Below, one piece after another: positions 23,404 through 35,029 of a stretch of DNA of 64,000 nucleotides (position 1 is its first letter; every line of letters starts with the position of its first letter). Location of the stretch: contig CM055279.1 in NCBI GenBank assembly GCA_029237695.1, forward strand, positions 6,714,323-6,778,322, written 5' to 3'. Position numbers and translations under genes: made by a program. Origin of the DNA: Conchocele bisecta. Lineage: Eukaryota; Mollusca; Bivalvia; Lucinida; Thyasiridae. The notes below the pieces were generated by a model. The model worked only from the letters and a program-made list of their open reading frames with translations, did no database searches and had not been told where the DNA came from.

Positions 23404-23750
23404 ATTTCCTTGCATTTCACACACAATTTTTCATAAAACAAACAAAGCCTATCGGGATTAAAATATGGTACAGATAGAGGCAAATTAATTTCTGGAAGTA
23501 GGCTGTAGTGAAGGTGATTGTCTTGCGATTCAGAGGGTGTGTCTGAGAACATGATTTGATTGGTCGAAGGAAACACGAAATGAAAACCAAGATGTGTTTT
23601 CATGGAAAGTAAGAAAAATATGCTATATTTGTGGTCTTTATTGTTTTCTGTAGCATGATAAAGGTACCACAAATTTGTTATTGCTTTTTGATACTTGCTA
23701 CTTCTGATTTCAATTGGGTTTTTGGCAATTTTAATTGGGTGTTTACGCAA
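23394..23750 (-). CDS. Unrecognised 118-codon open frame, doubtful
   Basis: This is one of the longer open frames not explained by a tandem repeat. The C-terminal 70 residues have mixed composition with three cysteines near the end (LCLFYEKLCVKCKEM). The N-terminal part is lysine- and isoleucine-rich, as AT-rich non-coding DNA often is. The last codons overlap the inverted repeat at 23242-23403. No domain, promoter or splice signal could be assigned. It may be a small gene, an exon or chance; chance is most likely. Confidence 0.15.
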   Translation of the reverse strand: MRKHPIKIAKNPIEIRSSKYQKAITNLWYLYHATENNKDHKYSIFFLLSMKTHLGFHFVFPSTNQIMFSDTPSESQDNHLHYSLLPEINLPLSVPYFNPDRLCLFYEKLCVKCKEMFI

Positions 23751-24039
23751 ATACGCAGCTTATCTGCAAGTCTGCTGAATTGTTTTTTATTTCAAAAGTT
23801 GCACATCCCATGTATGTTTACGAGAATAAATATGGTATGTACCGTACATGCACTTCATGCTATATTAATTATGTAATTACAACGAAGCTCTAGCTTCATA
23901 CCCATCTGCTCAGATGGTCCTCTGCAGGACTGTTACATATCGTCAATTTAGGAGGCCAGTGTGCAATGTGATGGATGGCAGTTGATATAATTGGTTGAAG
24001 TTCCAGGTCATAGCAATGTTATTGTAACAAGCATAATCC

Positions 24040-25095
24040 TTTCAACATAACATACCTCTATAGTGGAATTTGCAAACAGTGTAAATACAGATGAGCGGCT
24101 TGCGACCAGTCAACTCATCAGGATATATATGCACTTTTTTACAAGTAATTTTCATATGTTTTGGAGAAGAAAAAAACAACCCCTTTTTGTCGCGCCTGCT
24201 TTAGCAGAGGCGCGACTATAGTCGGCGCTTTTTCCATCGTCGTCGTCCGCGTCGTCCGTTTTTTTTGTACGGCAAATGCGTTAAAGTTATTTATTTTTCA
24301 CAATATCTCTTTTAACCCCTTGCCAGACATTGATAATATTTCACATCAATGTTTGTCTAGGGATGATGCTTCATTACGCACACCCCCACATCCAAATTTT
24401 GAAGGTCAAGGTCATTTATTTCCTTGTAATGTTCACCGGTTTTGTAACAGAAATGCGTTAACGTTATTGTTTTTTCGCAATATCTCTTTAACCCATTGCC
24501 AGACTTTGATAATATTTCACATCAATGTTTATTTAGGGATGATGCTTCATTACGCACACCCCCACATCCAAATTCTCAAGGTCAAGGTCGTTTATTTACT
24601 TGTAATGTTCACCCGTTTTGTAACATAAATGCGTTAAAAGTTATTGTTTTTTCAAAATATCTCTTTAACCCCTTGCCAGACATTGATAATATTTCATATC
24701 AATGTTTGTCTAGGGATGATGCATCACTACGCACACCCCCACATCCAAAATCTGAAGGTCAATGTCATTTATTTACTTGTAATGTTCACCGGATTTGTAA
24801 CAGAAATGCGTTAGTTATTGTTTTTTCACAATATCTCTTTAACCCCTTTCCAGACATTGATAATATTTCACATCAATGTTTGTCTACAGATGATGCTTCA
24901 TTATGCACACCCCCACATCCAAATTCTGAAGGTCAAGGTAATTTATTTACTTGTAATGTTCACGGTCAAATGCCTCGGCAGGCGCGACACCGCTTCCGTG
25001 GCGGAATTCTTGTCATAATGGACTAGTCTGAAAATCATTTAGTGACAATTAGATCGGTAAATTAACATATCAAAATCTGTTCGTTATTTAGTGTT
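24040..25095. mobile_element. Family B MITE split by a HINE
   Basis: The left part (24040-24186) has GCAAACAGTGTAAATACAGA and TGCACTTTTTTACAAGTAAT, as in the complete copy at 44782. The right part (25013-25095) has CTGAAAATCATTTAGTGACA and ends GTGTTGAAAGGG. The HINE interrupts exactly where the intact copy reads CCTTTTCATAAATGGAC. Confidence 0.75.
24187..25013 (+). mobile_element. HINE with four core units, inserted in family B
   Basis: The 5' end is TTGTCGCGCCTGCTTTAGCA followed by a GAGGCGCGAC partner, then a CGTCGTC-rich patch (24235-24262). Four units of about 165-180 bp follow, each with GACATTGATAATATTTCACA and GAAGGTCAAGGTCATTTATT-like sequence. The 3' end is GGCAGGCGCGACACCGCTTC, a CCGCTTCCGTGGCGG hairpin, then AATTCTTGT. 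GTCGCGCCTGC and GCAGGCGCGAC are exact inverted partners. Frames at 24161-25026 read through this element and are not genes. Confidence 0.8.
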
Positions 25096-25301
25096 GAAAG
25101 GGTCCATGTGCCTTATCTGGATCGGCAATGTTTGTTAGAGTCACAGGGGATAGGAAAATTAACATCTAGTGGTGTCTTCTAAATAAAAGCCAAGCTGAAT
25201 CTCGGATACATTTGTATGTTACATTGTACAGCAGGTGATGAAAGGGGAGTAATAAAAAATGATTTCTATCATATTTCTGAACGCATTGTATCGGCAATTT
25301 G

Positions 25302-25640
25302 TTGTCTGGAGTGGGCGGCTTGTCAAGAGCATGCATAGGGTAAATTTAACGATGGTATTCATCCTTGCCAGAATCTCCCTAATTTGGCCATCCGGTACAG
25401 TTCATTTTCGGCTTTATTGTTGCTTCAGAGATGTCACCTATTATAAAGGTAGAAAGATTATTACTAATCCTATTACTTTTAGGGAGTGTGGCTAAGTGAT
25501 TCTAGTGATTCTAGTATGGTGATGATCTGGCACCAGGCCAGGTTATGGTACTAATTTTTCTGTAAATATTCAGTTCGGATTTTGAGATTCTCCTCTCCCA
25601 ACCCCCTTTCCATACAGGTCAAATATGTACTAGTTAGTGT
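25302..25640. mobile_element. Family F element, copy 2
   Basis: It carries AAGATTATTACTAATCCTAT, GATCTGGCACCAGGCCAGG and TGTAAATATTCAGTTCGGAT, as in other family F copies. The upstream part (CATCCTTGCCAGAATCTCCC) matches the copy at 31503. Confidence 0.5.
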
Positions 25641-26640
25641 AAGAAACTAGGCTACAGAAAACATTCAGTTAATTGATCAGTACAGCTTCAGTATGTTTCT
25701 ATGATTATATTATATGATAAATATGATCTTAAATAACTGATTACTTAACATGATATTTAATATTAAACTCATTATGATTTACTGATTGCATAAGAAACTC
25801 GGCTTAGCATAGTTTCTTATAAAGTTAGTAGTTTATTAATAAATACCATAACAATCACCAAACATGTTAGATCCGCTGCATAAAATACCCCAAAACAGTA
25901 TATTTATCAAATCGATACACAAATCAAATTATTATGGCTCGGCAACTGCTGTGACAGAAACGTTCCCAGATCAATACCCCACCCACAGAACTATTCAAGT
26001 ATACCATGCGTTGACACAACCTCGAAAGTTAGCCGATAAACTTACGTAGTACTGTACACTGTAGTCGGTATAATTCTCTGTTTTGTTTAGCACAAAGGAA
26101 TGTAGATTTCAAATTGTGAAAATAATTTAATGTAAAAAATGCAAAAATATACAGTAGGTAGCAATATGAAAATAGCGCATTTTAGCTTGCACTTGCAGTC
26201 AATGAGACCCCGGTTTGTTTACTCTTAAATCTACAACAACAACCACAATGACCATATATGGTAAACTGTAACTTGGTGTATTATTAAATACTATTTAGTA
26301 TTAAAATGATTAATAAAATATATTAAAAATAAACTTATATATCAGTATACACTGTAACTTAAAAATAATAATTTTAAATCATACATTTGTAATATTTTCC
26401 TTTTGCGATTTTTAGCCAATCAGGCCATAGCATCTCTCTCCAACAAAAATGGCCGTTGTAAAATAGGTCAATTGAATTTTCTGATGAAGAAAGATAAAAA
26501 TCCGATTTTGTCCACAAGTAAGAAGCATAGCAAGCATACCAGGATGTGTACTTCACTGTGGACGTATACAAAGTCGGTTTAAATGTAACATTATAAATGT
26601 CGACGTGTTGAACGTCTAAAAAATACTCAATAATGGGAAA
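25640..26640. other. Spacer, no gene supported
   Basis: It is AT-rich. A 61-codon plus-strand frame at 25864-26049 and a 92-codon minus-strand frame at 26374-26652 are open, but no domain, start context or splice sites support them. Confidence 0.35.
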
Positions 26641-26929
26641 TTTGAGCAACAATTCAGGGACCCTCGATAACGACGACTTTTTCCGGAGAGGACTAGGTTA
26701 CAAATCTAGTGCTGTACCACAGGCGCAAGGTACTCTTACACCCAGTAAACGGCACCGAGACCCGGAATGGTGTATTTTCACAAATATTAAACATCAAACG
26801 GAATAGTAAGGTACCGATTTCTATCATATTAACAGATTTTTAAAAGGCACGTCCTTCACTTCGTAAAGTTCGTTGCTAACCTTTAATATCTATATATATA
26901 CACCGTCATGTGATTTTTTTCCCGTCACC

Positions 26930-27590
26930 TGTGTAATCAAGGGGTGCCCACCACATATCACTATCCAACATGTTACTTTTTGTTTAACTTGACCCATTTT
27001 TTCACCGCAGTCGACTTAGCCATTTTCAATGTTAACTTATCGCGTTTACAATGTTAAGTTTTCGTGCTTAAGTCCATTTCTTTGGTACTGTACCACCTAG
27101 GACCACCAAACTTTCACAGCTTCATAACCAAGGGGTGCCTACCACATACAACTATCCAACATGTGACCATTTTTTTACCTTCACCTATTATTTCTACGTA
27201 ATTGACTTAGCCATTTTCAATGTTAACTTTTTAACGTACGTTTGGTTAAAGATTTTTGCTTAAAGCTTTTTCGTTATACTATATCTCTGCAACTGCTTCG
27301 CCCATTACCTTGAAACTACACATGGGTGTTTATCATCATCCATATTTTCATTCTACCCCCCAACCGTGCTGCCCCTGTGCCCAATGTCAAGGTCAAATTA
27401 CTTTGAATTATTTCGTTAAAGTTTTTCCATCTTCTATATCTATTTTTTTTTAGTGTCCATGCCTCGCCCCAATGCGCGACATGCAGGCCACGGCCATCTA
27501 GTCTACAAAAAGTGCGTATAATTATGTTATCCAAGTGTCTATGCTTGGAAAAAACCTGGCCTTCGTGGCTTTGCCTCGCTTCTTGTTTTT
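26930..27590 (+). mobile_element. HINE-like 3' portion
   Basis: Two core units, about 191 bp apart, repeat ATCAAGGGGTGCCCACCACA. ACCACCTAGGACCACCAAAC is shared with 17680-17700. A further unit carries AATGTCAAGGTCAAATTACT. The end GGCCTTCGTGGCTTTGCCTC followed by GCTTCTTGTTTTT has the hairpin plus TTCTTGTT pattern of HINE 3' ends. The 5' end is not resolved. Confidence 0.55.
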
Positions 27591-27599
27591 TTTTCACAT

Positions 27600-28500
27600 T
27601 CGCTATTTTGACGCGATTAAGCACAGATATCCTGGAAAATTGAACAGCAACACCTGCCAATGTCCCAGTTTTAGCTGGAAATAAAGACTGATGGGGTGCA
27701 CTCCGATATGCCCCAAAATCGTTAGAAAATGCAGTTTATAGCCACGAAAAGAGATACACAAACACGCATGCAATAATACTGCATATTCACCAATCAGTTA
27801 GGAAAACTTGAATTTTAACCACTTGTGCATCCCATCTTTCCTTAATTCCAGCCAAATGTACATGTATATTGTTTAGAAATAACTCATAAATGGCCAAATA
27901 TACGGGGACTAGAACATCGACAGGTGTTGCTAATCAATTTTCCGGGGTATCTGCACTTCATTGCGTTAAAATGTTCTTACCTGATTCAGTGCATCCCATC
28001 CAAATAGTAGGTGCCTGTGACTTACTATACCCATCGTGTAAAAGTATGATAGACATTCCATTGTTAAATAACATAGGTTGGTGCTACTCAAACAGTGATT
28101 TGGCTACTGATATTTCAGAAATGGCTAATTTGGCTACTGAAAGGTTATGATTATAATTAGTAGTTTTGCAGATATTGGAGATACTGGTAACGTAGCATTT
28201 TGTTCTAGGTAACCGTTAAGTTCGACTATTTAAATTTCATAATCCTTGCGCTAAACTAGAGTTAAAACAAACAGTGTAGACCCCGATCAGACTGCTCGAC
28301 TGCGACTGGTGACCTAGGTCTACATCTATCACACGGTCAGAAGATCCATTTTCTCAGTACATGCCATCTCAAAAACGATACATTTTTCAGCATTATACTG
28401 CTGACAACCAGTATAATTCAATATACAAAACAAATTATTACCCATTGATTGTAAATATGTTTATAATACTAAACATTTAACTAGACATTATGTTTGTAAA
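27600..28500. other. Spacer with a family D core fragment at 28268-28326
   Basis: The 86-codon frame at 27890-28150 has no recognised similarity. CAGTGTAGACCCCGATCAGA to GACCTAGGTCTACA is a relic of the family D core palindrome. Confidence 0.35.
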
Positions 28501-28508
28501 ACATGAAT

Positions 28509-28637
28509 ATGCCCCTGTGGCATACTGGACTTTAAATGAAGAAACTCTTACACACTTTTTGACGTGAAAGTACACGGACGGACGTACGGAACCTCAAGGT
28601 GAACGCAATATACCCCGTTGCTATCGCATAGGGGGCA
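28509..28637. mobile_element. Short HINE-like or MITE fragment
   Basis: The ends TATGCCCCTGTGGCATAC and GCATAGGGGGCATAA are inverted partners. CGGACGGACGTACGGAA inside resembles the reverse of the HINE microsatellite. Confidence 0.45.
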
Positions 28638-28649
28638 TAACTAGCGCTG

Positions 28650-28905
28650 CAAATGATAGTTCTGCACCACCACGTTTAGTGGAGGGCACATGTGTTACCC
28701 TTGTCCGACCGTCCCCAACCTTCTAACTCGTAAAGCATTTAAACCGTAATAGCTACAGACCTGACACTTGGTATGTTGCTTTCTTATGAGTTGATGCACA
28801 AAGTTTATTTCGATTCTTTCGACCCCCGGGTCATGGATTATCTCCCCAATTTTCGACTTAGAATTTGTATGTGGGGCATCCGTGTTCAATGAACATATGT
28901 TCTAG
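28650..28905. mobile_element. HINE-like remnant
   Basis: Its 3' region GGGGCATCCGTGTTCAATGA, followed by a GTTCAATGAAC hairpin and TTCTAGTT, follows the HINE 3' pattern. The body (GCACAAAGTTTATTTCGATT, GGTCATGGATTATCTCCCC) is the reverse complement of the tandem unit at 35100-35700. Confidence 0.5.
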
Positions 28906-28909
28906 TTAT

Positions 28910-29540
28910 TTTTCTGTATTACACACTTATTATTTGTATAAATATCAAATTTTTACAGGCGCCTTGTACATATAATTTGGTTCCGGAAATGCGATCTAAA
29001 TTAACCAATTTTGTCCTAATCTGATCAATCACATTCTATGCATATCCAAGAACCAGTACCTTTAATGCACCCGTTAGAGACCAAATATGGTATAAACAAA
29101 TATGTTCAGAAATTATCCGTAAAAACACGAAAATCGGACCGATTCTCACGTAATTATTATGGGCCCGCTCATCTGAAATCTACATGTGCAGTTATTTTTT
29201 AATTATGCAGATACGATATCAGATAACACTACTTGACCAGGCTACTCATCGTTCACAACTTCACAATTTGATCAATAAATACCGTCGATGATACAGATAT
29301 TGAAAAGTGTGGGTTATTGTGAATATTATGAGCTACCGGCTGAGAAAAGGAACCCTAGAATCTGTGCAATCAGCATGGTACCTGATCAGCGAGTGCATAT
29401 ATCTGATCATGACCTACGTTGTTTGAATTACTGTCATCAGCAAAACAATTAGATTTTATACTGCCAAGTGGACCTCTATCTACAAGTGTTGGTCTACAAT
29501 TGTTGGACATGTAGTCCGATCCATTTTCTCAGCTAGGGGC
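28910..29540. other. Spacer, weak family D relics only
   Basis: No gene or clear repeat was found. GATCAGCGAGTGCATATATC and nearby phrases faintly resemble the family D core. Confidence 0.35.
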
Positions 29541-29771
29541 TATATGTGGCTGTGACTGGAGAAATGGGGCTTATGGGATTTGTGACCAGTGTAGCTCCGG
29601 ATCCAATAGCACACTCTGGTAGCCTGATGGTCTATATAGCTTGGTAGAAGGATGACATATGTATCATTCACGGAATGACGAACAGTGCAGATCCTGACTG
29701 GTGCAAGTCTGATCTGGAGCTATATGGTCGAAAAACCCATAAGCCCCATTTCTCCAGTCACAGCCACATAT
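29541..29771. mobile_element. Family D MITE, reference copy
   Basis: This is the cleanest copy, with ends TATATGTGGCTGTGACTGG and CCAGTCACAGCCACATATG. The stem continues through AGAAATGGGGCTTATGGG. The centre holds the GACCAGTGTAGC core. Other copies or parts lie at 9281, 16866, 50463 and 52646. Confidence 0.8.
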
Positions 29772-30004
29772 GTGATCTATGTTGATAAAAAGTGAATGTT
29801 ACATTATTTCTTCGTAACAATAGCTTTTACCCTTTTGTTCTGTAGGAGCTTTTAAAAGTCATGACATAATCATTTGCCCTTTCAGGGTATGTGTTGACGT
29901 GATTTCAGAATGACGCTAGATAATTTGTGATTTTCCTTACAATGTAATAAAGAAATAACTTTCATGAAAAATAGTGTACATTTTATTTTGGCATTTCTTG
30001 ATAT

Positions 30005-30140
30005 TTGATTGTGGAGTCCGGTGATACCCATCATAAAAGTAAGAAGATTAGTACTAATCCTTTTACTTTTAGGAAATGGAGCTAAATGATCCTGGTGAGC
30101 TGAGGATATATATTTGTACATATTCAGTTCTGATTTTGGG
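30005..30140. mobile_element. Family F fragment
   Basis: AGTAAGAAGATTAGTACTAATCC (split: AGTAAGAAGATTAG, TACTAATCC) and ACATATTCAGTTCTGATTTT place this in family F. Confidence 0.4.
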
Positions 30141-31500
30141 ATCATCTTTAAGTTTAGCATGTCTAGAATTACAATATTCAAGTTTCCATTCTCAAGTTTT
30201 GCGTCATAATTCTTGTTTCGAGTACACAACTATGAGAACTGACCTGATCAAACGGCCTTGTGACATTTATGGCAAGTGTAGATCCTAATCATTATGCACA
30301 GCAGTAATAATCATATGCTCAACTGTCACAATGGCGACAAGTGCGACAATAGCCGGAAGGGTGGGGGGCATGCTGATCACTAATGTCGTTAGGTGAATTT
30401 TCACCGCTGGTGTTAGGTGACATGCATAACAAACCAAACTTACTTCTATAAGTCAGTGAAGGAACCGTTCTTATGGGCGGATCCAGCATTGGGGGGGGGG
30501 GGGGGTTGGGGGGGGGGGGGGGTTGTCGTATTTTTGAGTTCCACGGAGTGAAGCGAGTATGCTAGGGGTGTCCGGAGGCATGCCCACCAGGACAAATTTT
30601 GAAATCTAGATGTCCAGAAATGCACTTTCCTGTGTTTATGGCATTTAAATTCAGACTCCAAACTGCTTGTAAACTGTGATATATGTAAACCCCGTGGCTG
30701 AACGGGCGGTTGCAACCCCGTAACCCCCTCCAGATCCGCCCCTGGTTCTATATTTGATTCAAAGATAATTGCTTCATAAATACATTTACATTTACTCTGT
30801 TATTAGACACTATGACAATAGTGCAGTGGAGCTGCATATGGTGAGAGTATATCTGGCCCATATGTATTTACATATATCACAGTACTGTGTCTAGGAAAAG
30901 TGTACACGTTAGTTTATGTAAATTTTGAGAATGTTGGCAAAAGTACACCAATATCTCGCTTGAAGTACATCTTGGTGTACTATCATTTATAGGAGTCCGT
31001 TGTCATGGCTTTTCTATGTATGATTGGCCACATTATATCATAAGTTCTACTTCTCATTGTCAGTTCTTTGTCAAATGCCGGAAGAGGTGACACTAGCTGA
31101 TGCTGGCACACACAAAGATGACCGACTAGGCCACTCCATGTGTCGTATATGATACAGTAAGGAGGCAGTGTTCATATATATGCTATACATATATTCCATC
31201 ACTTTTACGAAGCAATTGTTTGAATCATATGATGATCAGGGGACCCATATGTCTTTAACACGACATTAGTGTCTCGCAACTCGAAACTCAATGTTCTCAA
31301 TTTGAAACTGCAGAATATTAACTGGAAGCTTTCAACTGGAAACTCAAGAATTCTGACTCGAAAGTCAAGAATGTCAACTTTCCTTAGTCTTTTGACCTTA
31401 CAAAAAACAGTGAAAGGGTTAACGTCCCAGCAACAGCTAAGGTAATATAGAGAAAACAACCAATGTCATGTAGGAATGGTAGCTCGGTTTCAAATCTCAT
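30140..31500. other. Spacer with poly-G tract and short repeats
   Basis: A G homopolymer tract split by TT lies at 30490-30522. At 31270-31390 short imperfect repeats of AACTCGAAA/AACTGGAAACTCAAG type occur. No gene is supported. Confidence 0.45.
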
Positions 31501-31502
31501 CT

Positions 31503-32270
31503 GGTGGGCAGCTGGGCAGCTGGTCGGGAGCATGGGAAGGGTAAATGTAACGACGGGTTCATACTTACTGTTGGGCGGTTGGTTGGGAGTATGCAAACGG
31601 TACATTTAGCAATGGGTTTCATCCTTACCAGTATCCAGATATCCCTGGTTGGACCCGCACGCACATTGTTGATACGTGAGAGTTGAATCCGGTTATACCA
31701 TTATAAAATTAATAAGGTTAGTACTATTCCTATTGCCTTTGGGGAGTGGGTTCAAGTGACTGGTGTGGCGAGGACCTGGCACCAGGTCATGTTATTCTAA
31801 TTTCAGGGCTGTGTTTTAAATTTCTCTTTAACTATTTAGTTTCTGATTTTGGGATTTACCCCCATCACAACAAGACTTTAACCTGGCCTAAAATTACCTC
31901 AGCTGTTGACAGGCCATTACACACCATTCAATCAAATCAAATCATCCTTACTGGAATCCCAATATCCCTGGTTTGACCCTCAGGTGCATGATTGGCTTTC
32001 TTGTTACTTGTTACTTGAGAGTTGAATCGGATTATACCCATCATAAAAGTAGTAGGATTAATAATAATCCCATTACTTTTAGGAGCTGGGGCTAAGTGAC
32101 TTGTGTGGCGAGAACCTGGCACCAGATCGGGTTTTTCTTATTTCACAGCTGAATATATATATTTCAGTGACTTTCTCCCCATCGATGAAAGTGAAATAAG
32201 GGATTCGACCCCGTTAACCTGGCCTAAAATAAACCATAGCTGTTAACAGGCCGTTAAATTCCATTAATTA
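31503..32270. mobile_element. Two family F copies side by side
   Basis: Both halves (31503-31920 and about 31927-32270) contain ATCCCTGGTTGGACC-type, GAGAGTTGAATC, GTGTGGCGAGAACCTGGCAC and TGTTGACAGGCC-type phrases in the same order. The second ends with AGGGATTCGACCCCGTTAAC. Its reverse complement contains GGGGTCGAATCCC, close to a Pol III B box. Direct tandem placement is unusual for separate SINE insertions. Confidence 0.55.
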
Positions 32271-32871
32271 AACTGCCAAGTATTCCTGTCCTATTTCCCA
32301 CTTCCCAATAAACTCTATTACTTAAACAGGCAATTAGTCATGTCCTATTTTGAACTTCCCAAGGACATCAAAGGCAAACAGTCTTCTGCGGAGTTGAGGG
32401 TTATGGCTCGTGAAAAAAAATCAACACCAGTTAAAACTTGACTTTACACATCATTAGGTTGATGAAAATATGTTGACACCTCAGTGGCACCAAATACTCT
32501 TGCAAATACACAAGAACAACATATTATATTTCTTTGCCACGAGTAACCATTATGATTACAACATGCACATTTTTCAAGATCTTCACTTTAATTTAAAATA
32601 AATATATATATCTTTATCATCATTAGCTAATCCCCTCGCTGGCAGCCTTGACAATAATAGCATGAACCCTCAGTGACATTGACATTGTCGAAATGCATGT
32701 AGCGATAATACATGTTAGTAACACCTTTCATTTTCGTAAATAACTTCCGAACCACTTTATCGATTATAATAATATTTGGCCAGAACGTGTGTCTAGGGAT
32801 AGTAATTTGTTTCACAAGCACCACACGTATAAAAACATGTATGAAGACACAAGGTCACTGAGGACTCACGG

Positions 32872-33560
32872 GCCAAACTGGCTACAAATGCCATAAGCCC
32901 CAATCCTCTAGCAACACATATATATCAAGAGTCAGACTGGTCACAAATACCATAAGCCGCAATCCTCCAGACACATATAGAGCTGATCTATATACATAGC
33001 CAGATAGGCCACAATTCATATAAGCCACAATCACAAAGCCCACATACAGAGATCAGGAGTCAGACTGGCCACAATTTCCATAAGCACAAATTCTCCTGCT
33101 ACAGTGACATATAGAGATCAGGAGTCAGACTGGCCACACTTGTCACACTTGCCATAAGCATGATAAGCACCAATTATGCAGTGACAGTGAAATATAGAGA
33201 TCATGAGTCAGACTGGCCCCACTTGCCATAAGCCAAAATTTTCTAGCCACATACATGTATAGAGATCGGGAGTAAGACTGGCCACAAATTGCCCACAAAT
33301 GCCATAAGCCGTAATTTTCCAGCCATTTATAGAGATCAGGAGTGAGACTGGCCACAATTGCCAGAAACCCCAATCCTCCAACCACATGTAGAGATAAGAT
33401 TCAGACTCAATCTTCCAGTCACATATACAGACCAGGAATCAGACTGGCAATTGCCATAGGCATCTATCATCCAGCCATTGAAATATAGAGATCAGGAGTC
33501 AGACTGTCAATCTTCCAGTCACACAAATGACATAAGCTCCAATCCTCCAGCCACATATCA
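32872..33560. repeat. Degenerate tandem array derived from family D arms
   Basis: About nine irregular units of roughly 60-100 bp contain GCCATAAGCCCCAATCCTCC, CCACATATAGAGATCAGGAG and GTCAGACTGGCCACAA. The phrase resembles the right arm of family D (CATAAGCCCCATTTCTCCAG). Unit boundaries are heavily diverged. Confidence 0.65.
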
Positions 33561-33566
33561 AGATTG

Positions 33567-33832
33567 GTAGCCGATTTCACCAACATTGCTAAGTAAACGT
33601 ATCTACACTTAGCACTCAGTGGGAATAATTATTGTTTGTACTGAAATGCATTATTTCATATATAACAAATAACTTTGTAATTGATTATTAAAATTATGCA
33701 GAAGTACATGTATTATACTGTATTTATTCAATTATCATTAAATAAAGAAATTAATTTATGCATAATTTGAAAATTGCTCCCTCAAAGTACACTTAGCAAG
33801 ATACATGTAGTTAGTGATGTTGGTGAAATCAG
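33567..33832. mobile_element. Family E MITE, diverged copy
   Basis: It starts GTAGCCGATTTCACCAACAT and ends GATGTTGGTGAAATCAGC. The body GAAATGCATTATTTCATATA and CTCCCTCAAAGTACACTTAG match the copies at 34664 and 51934. Confidence 0.7.
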
Positions 33833-33879
33833 CAACAAGCGTCAGACTGCCCACATATGCCATAAGTGCATTGCTATCA

Positions 33880-34330
33880 CTAAGCTAATACCCTGGTTGG
33901 CAGTTTTGATAATACAAGGTGATCGCTTGTTTGCGAGAAACAAATCACCTGATGACGTTTCGAATACAAGGCGATCGCCAGGAAGTGTCTCACCCACTAA
34001 GCAAGGCGATCACACAAAGGTCGAGATAAGGATATGAGGAAGTCCAAATTTATTGATATGAAGGTTAAGGTCACACAATGGCACTGGGTGAATGGCCATC
34101 AATGTGAGGAAGCTATTGATAACATTTGATAATGATCCAGCAACGTTAAGAAGCTACTGATGAGGTTTGGTAATGATCCAACTTAATCGACCAGGGAGTA
34201 TTCAATATTTGGACGTACATCCACAATTATTGACACAAAGGTGAAGATCGCCTGTGAGAATGTTATTGATGAAGTTTGCTAATGATCCGACTAACGGATC
34301 GAGAGATATGCAAAAATATTACTTACGTCC
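33880..34330. repeat. Degenerate direct repeats
   Basis: Repeated phrases include CAAGGCGATCGC / AAGGCGATCAC (about 33968 and 34005) and GTTTGGTAATGATCCAAC / GTTTGCTAATGATCCGAC (34158 and 34276). No gene is supported. Confidence 0.4.
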
Positions 34331-34663
34331 AAAATGTGTTTTGTTTAACAACGGAATTGTGACTGCTAGATCTCATTTTCCACTATCGTGGGTGAGACGA
34401 AAAGTGCTTTTATGGTAAGAAATTGCATTGAAATCAACGATACTATTCTGCTGTCTACATTGGTAAATTGAAACGAACAGGATGGAGGTGGGGGCATTTG
34501 TTAGTATAATCAACTTACCCTTCCAAGAACTTCAATGGCTGCTACATCCCGGACCGAGTCACGAACAAACTGATTGTTGATGGCGCAGACCGTCGATTGT
34601 ATCATGGAGTGGGACTGTCACTGTACACAACTGCACACGGACTGAAAAAGTGCACAATACCTG

Positions 34664-34959
34664 TAGCCGATTTCACCAAAATTGCAAAGTATACTTATCT
34701 AGCAAAGTATACTTTGAGGGAGTAATCATTTATTTTTCCCGAAATGCATTATTTCATATAGAACTAACGACTACATATATTTGATGAGTAAAAGTATGCA
34801 GAATTATTATACTGAATGTATTACATTATCACAGCCAAAATGGCTGTGATAATGTAATAAATTCAGTATAATAAAATTTTATAATAAAATTGAAAATTTC
34901 TCCCTCAAAGTATACTTTGCTAGAAAAATATACTTTGCAATGTTGGTGAAATTGGCTAC
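34664..34959. mobile_element. Family E MITE, reference copy
   Basis: The terminal repeats TAGCCGATTTCACCAAAATT and TGTTGGTGAAATTGGCTA continue inward as AAGTATACTT and CTCCCTCAAAGTATACTTTG. The centre is a perfect hairpin, TTATCACAGCCAAAATGGCTG plus its partner (split in two here). Length 296 bp. Confidence 0.8.
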
Positions 34960-35029
34960 TGGTTATACCCTTTGCTATAGCTGCACAATTGTTCGCTTTA
35001 TAGGCAATATGTTGCAATATATCGCAACA

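Noticed and set aside
24161..25026. Overlapping frames of 155 and 176 codons
   Set aside because: Both lie across the tandem core units and ends of a HINE, in different phases, with internal repeats matching the DNA units.
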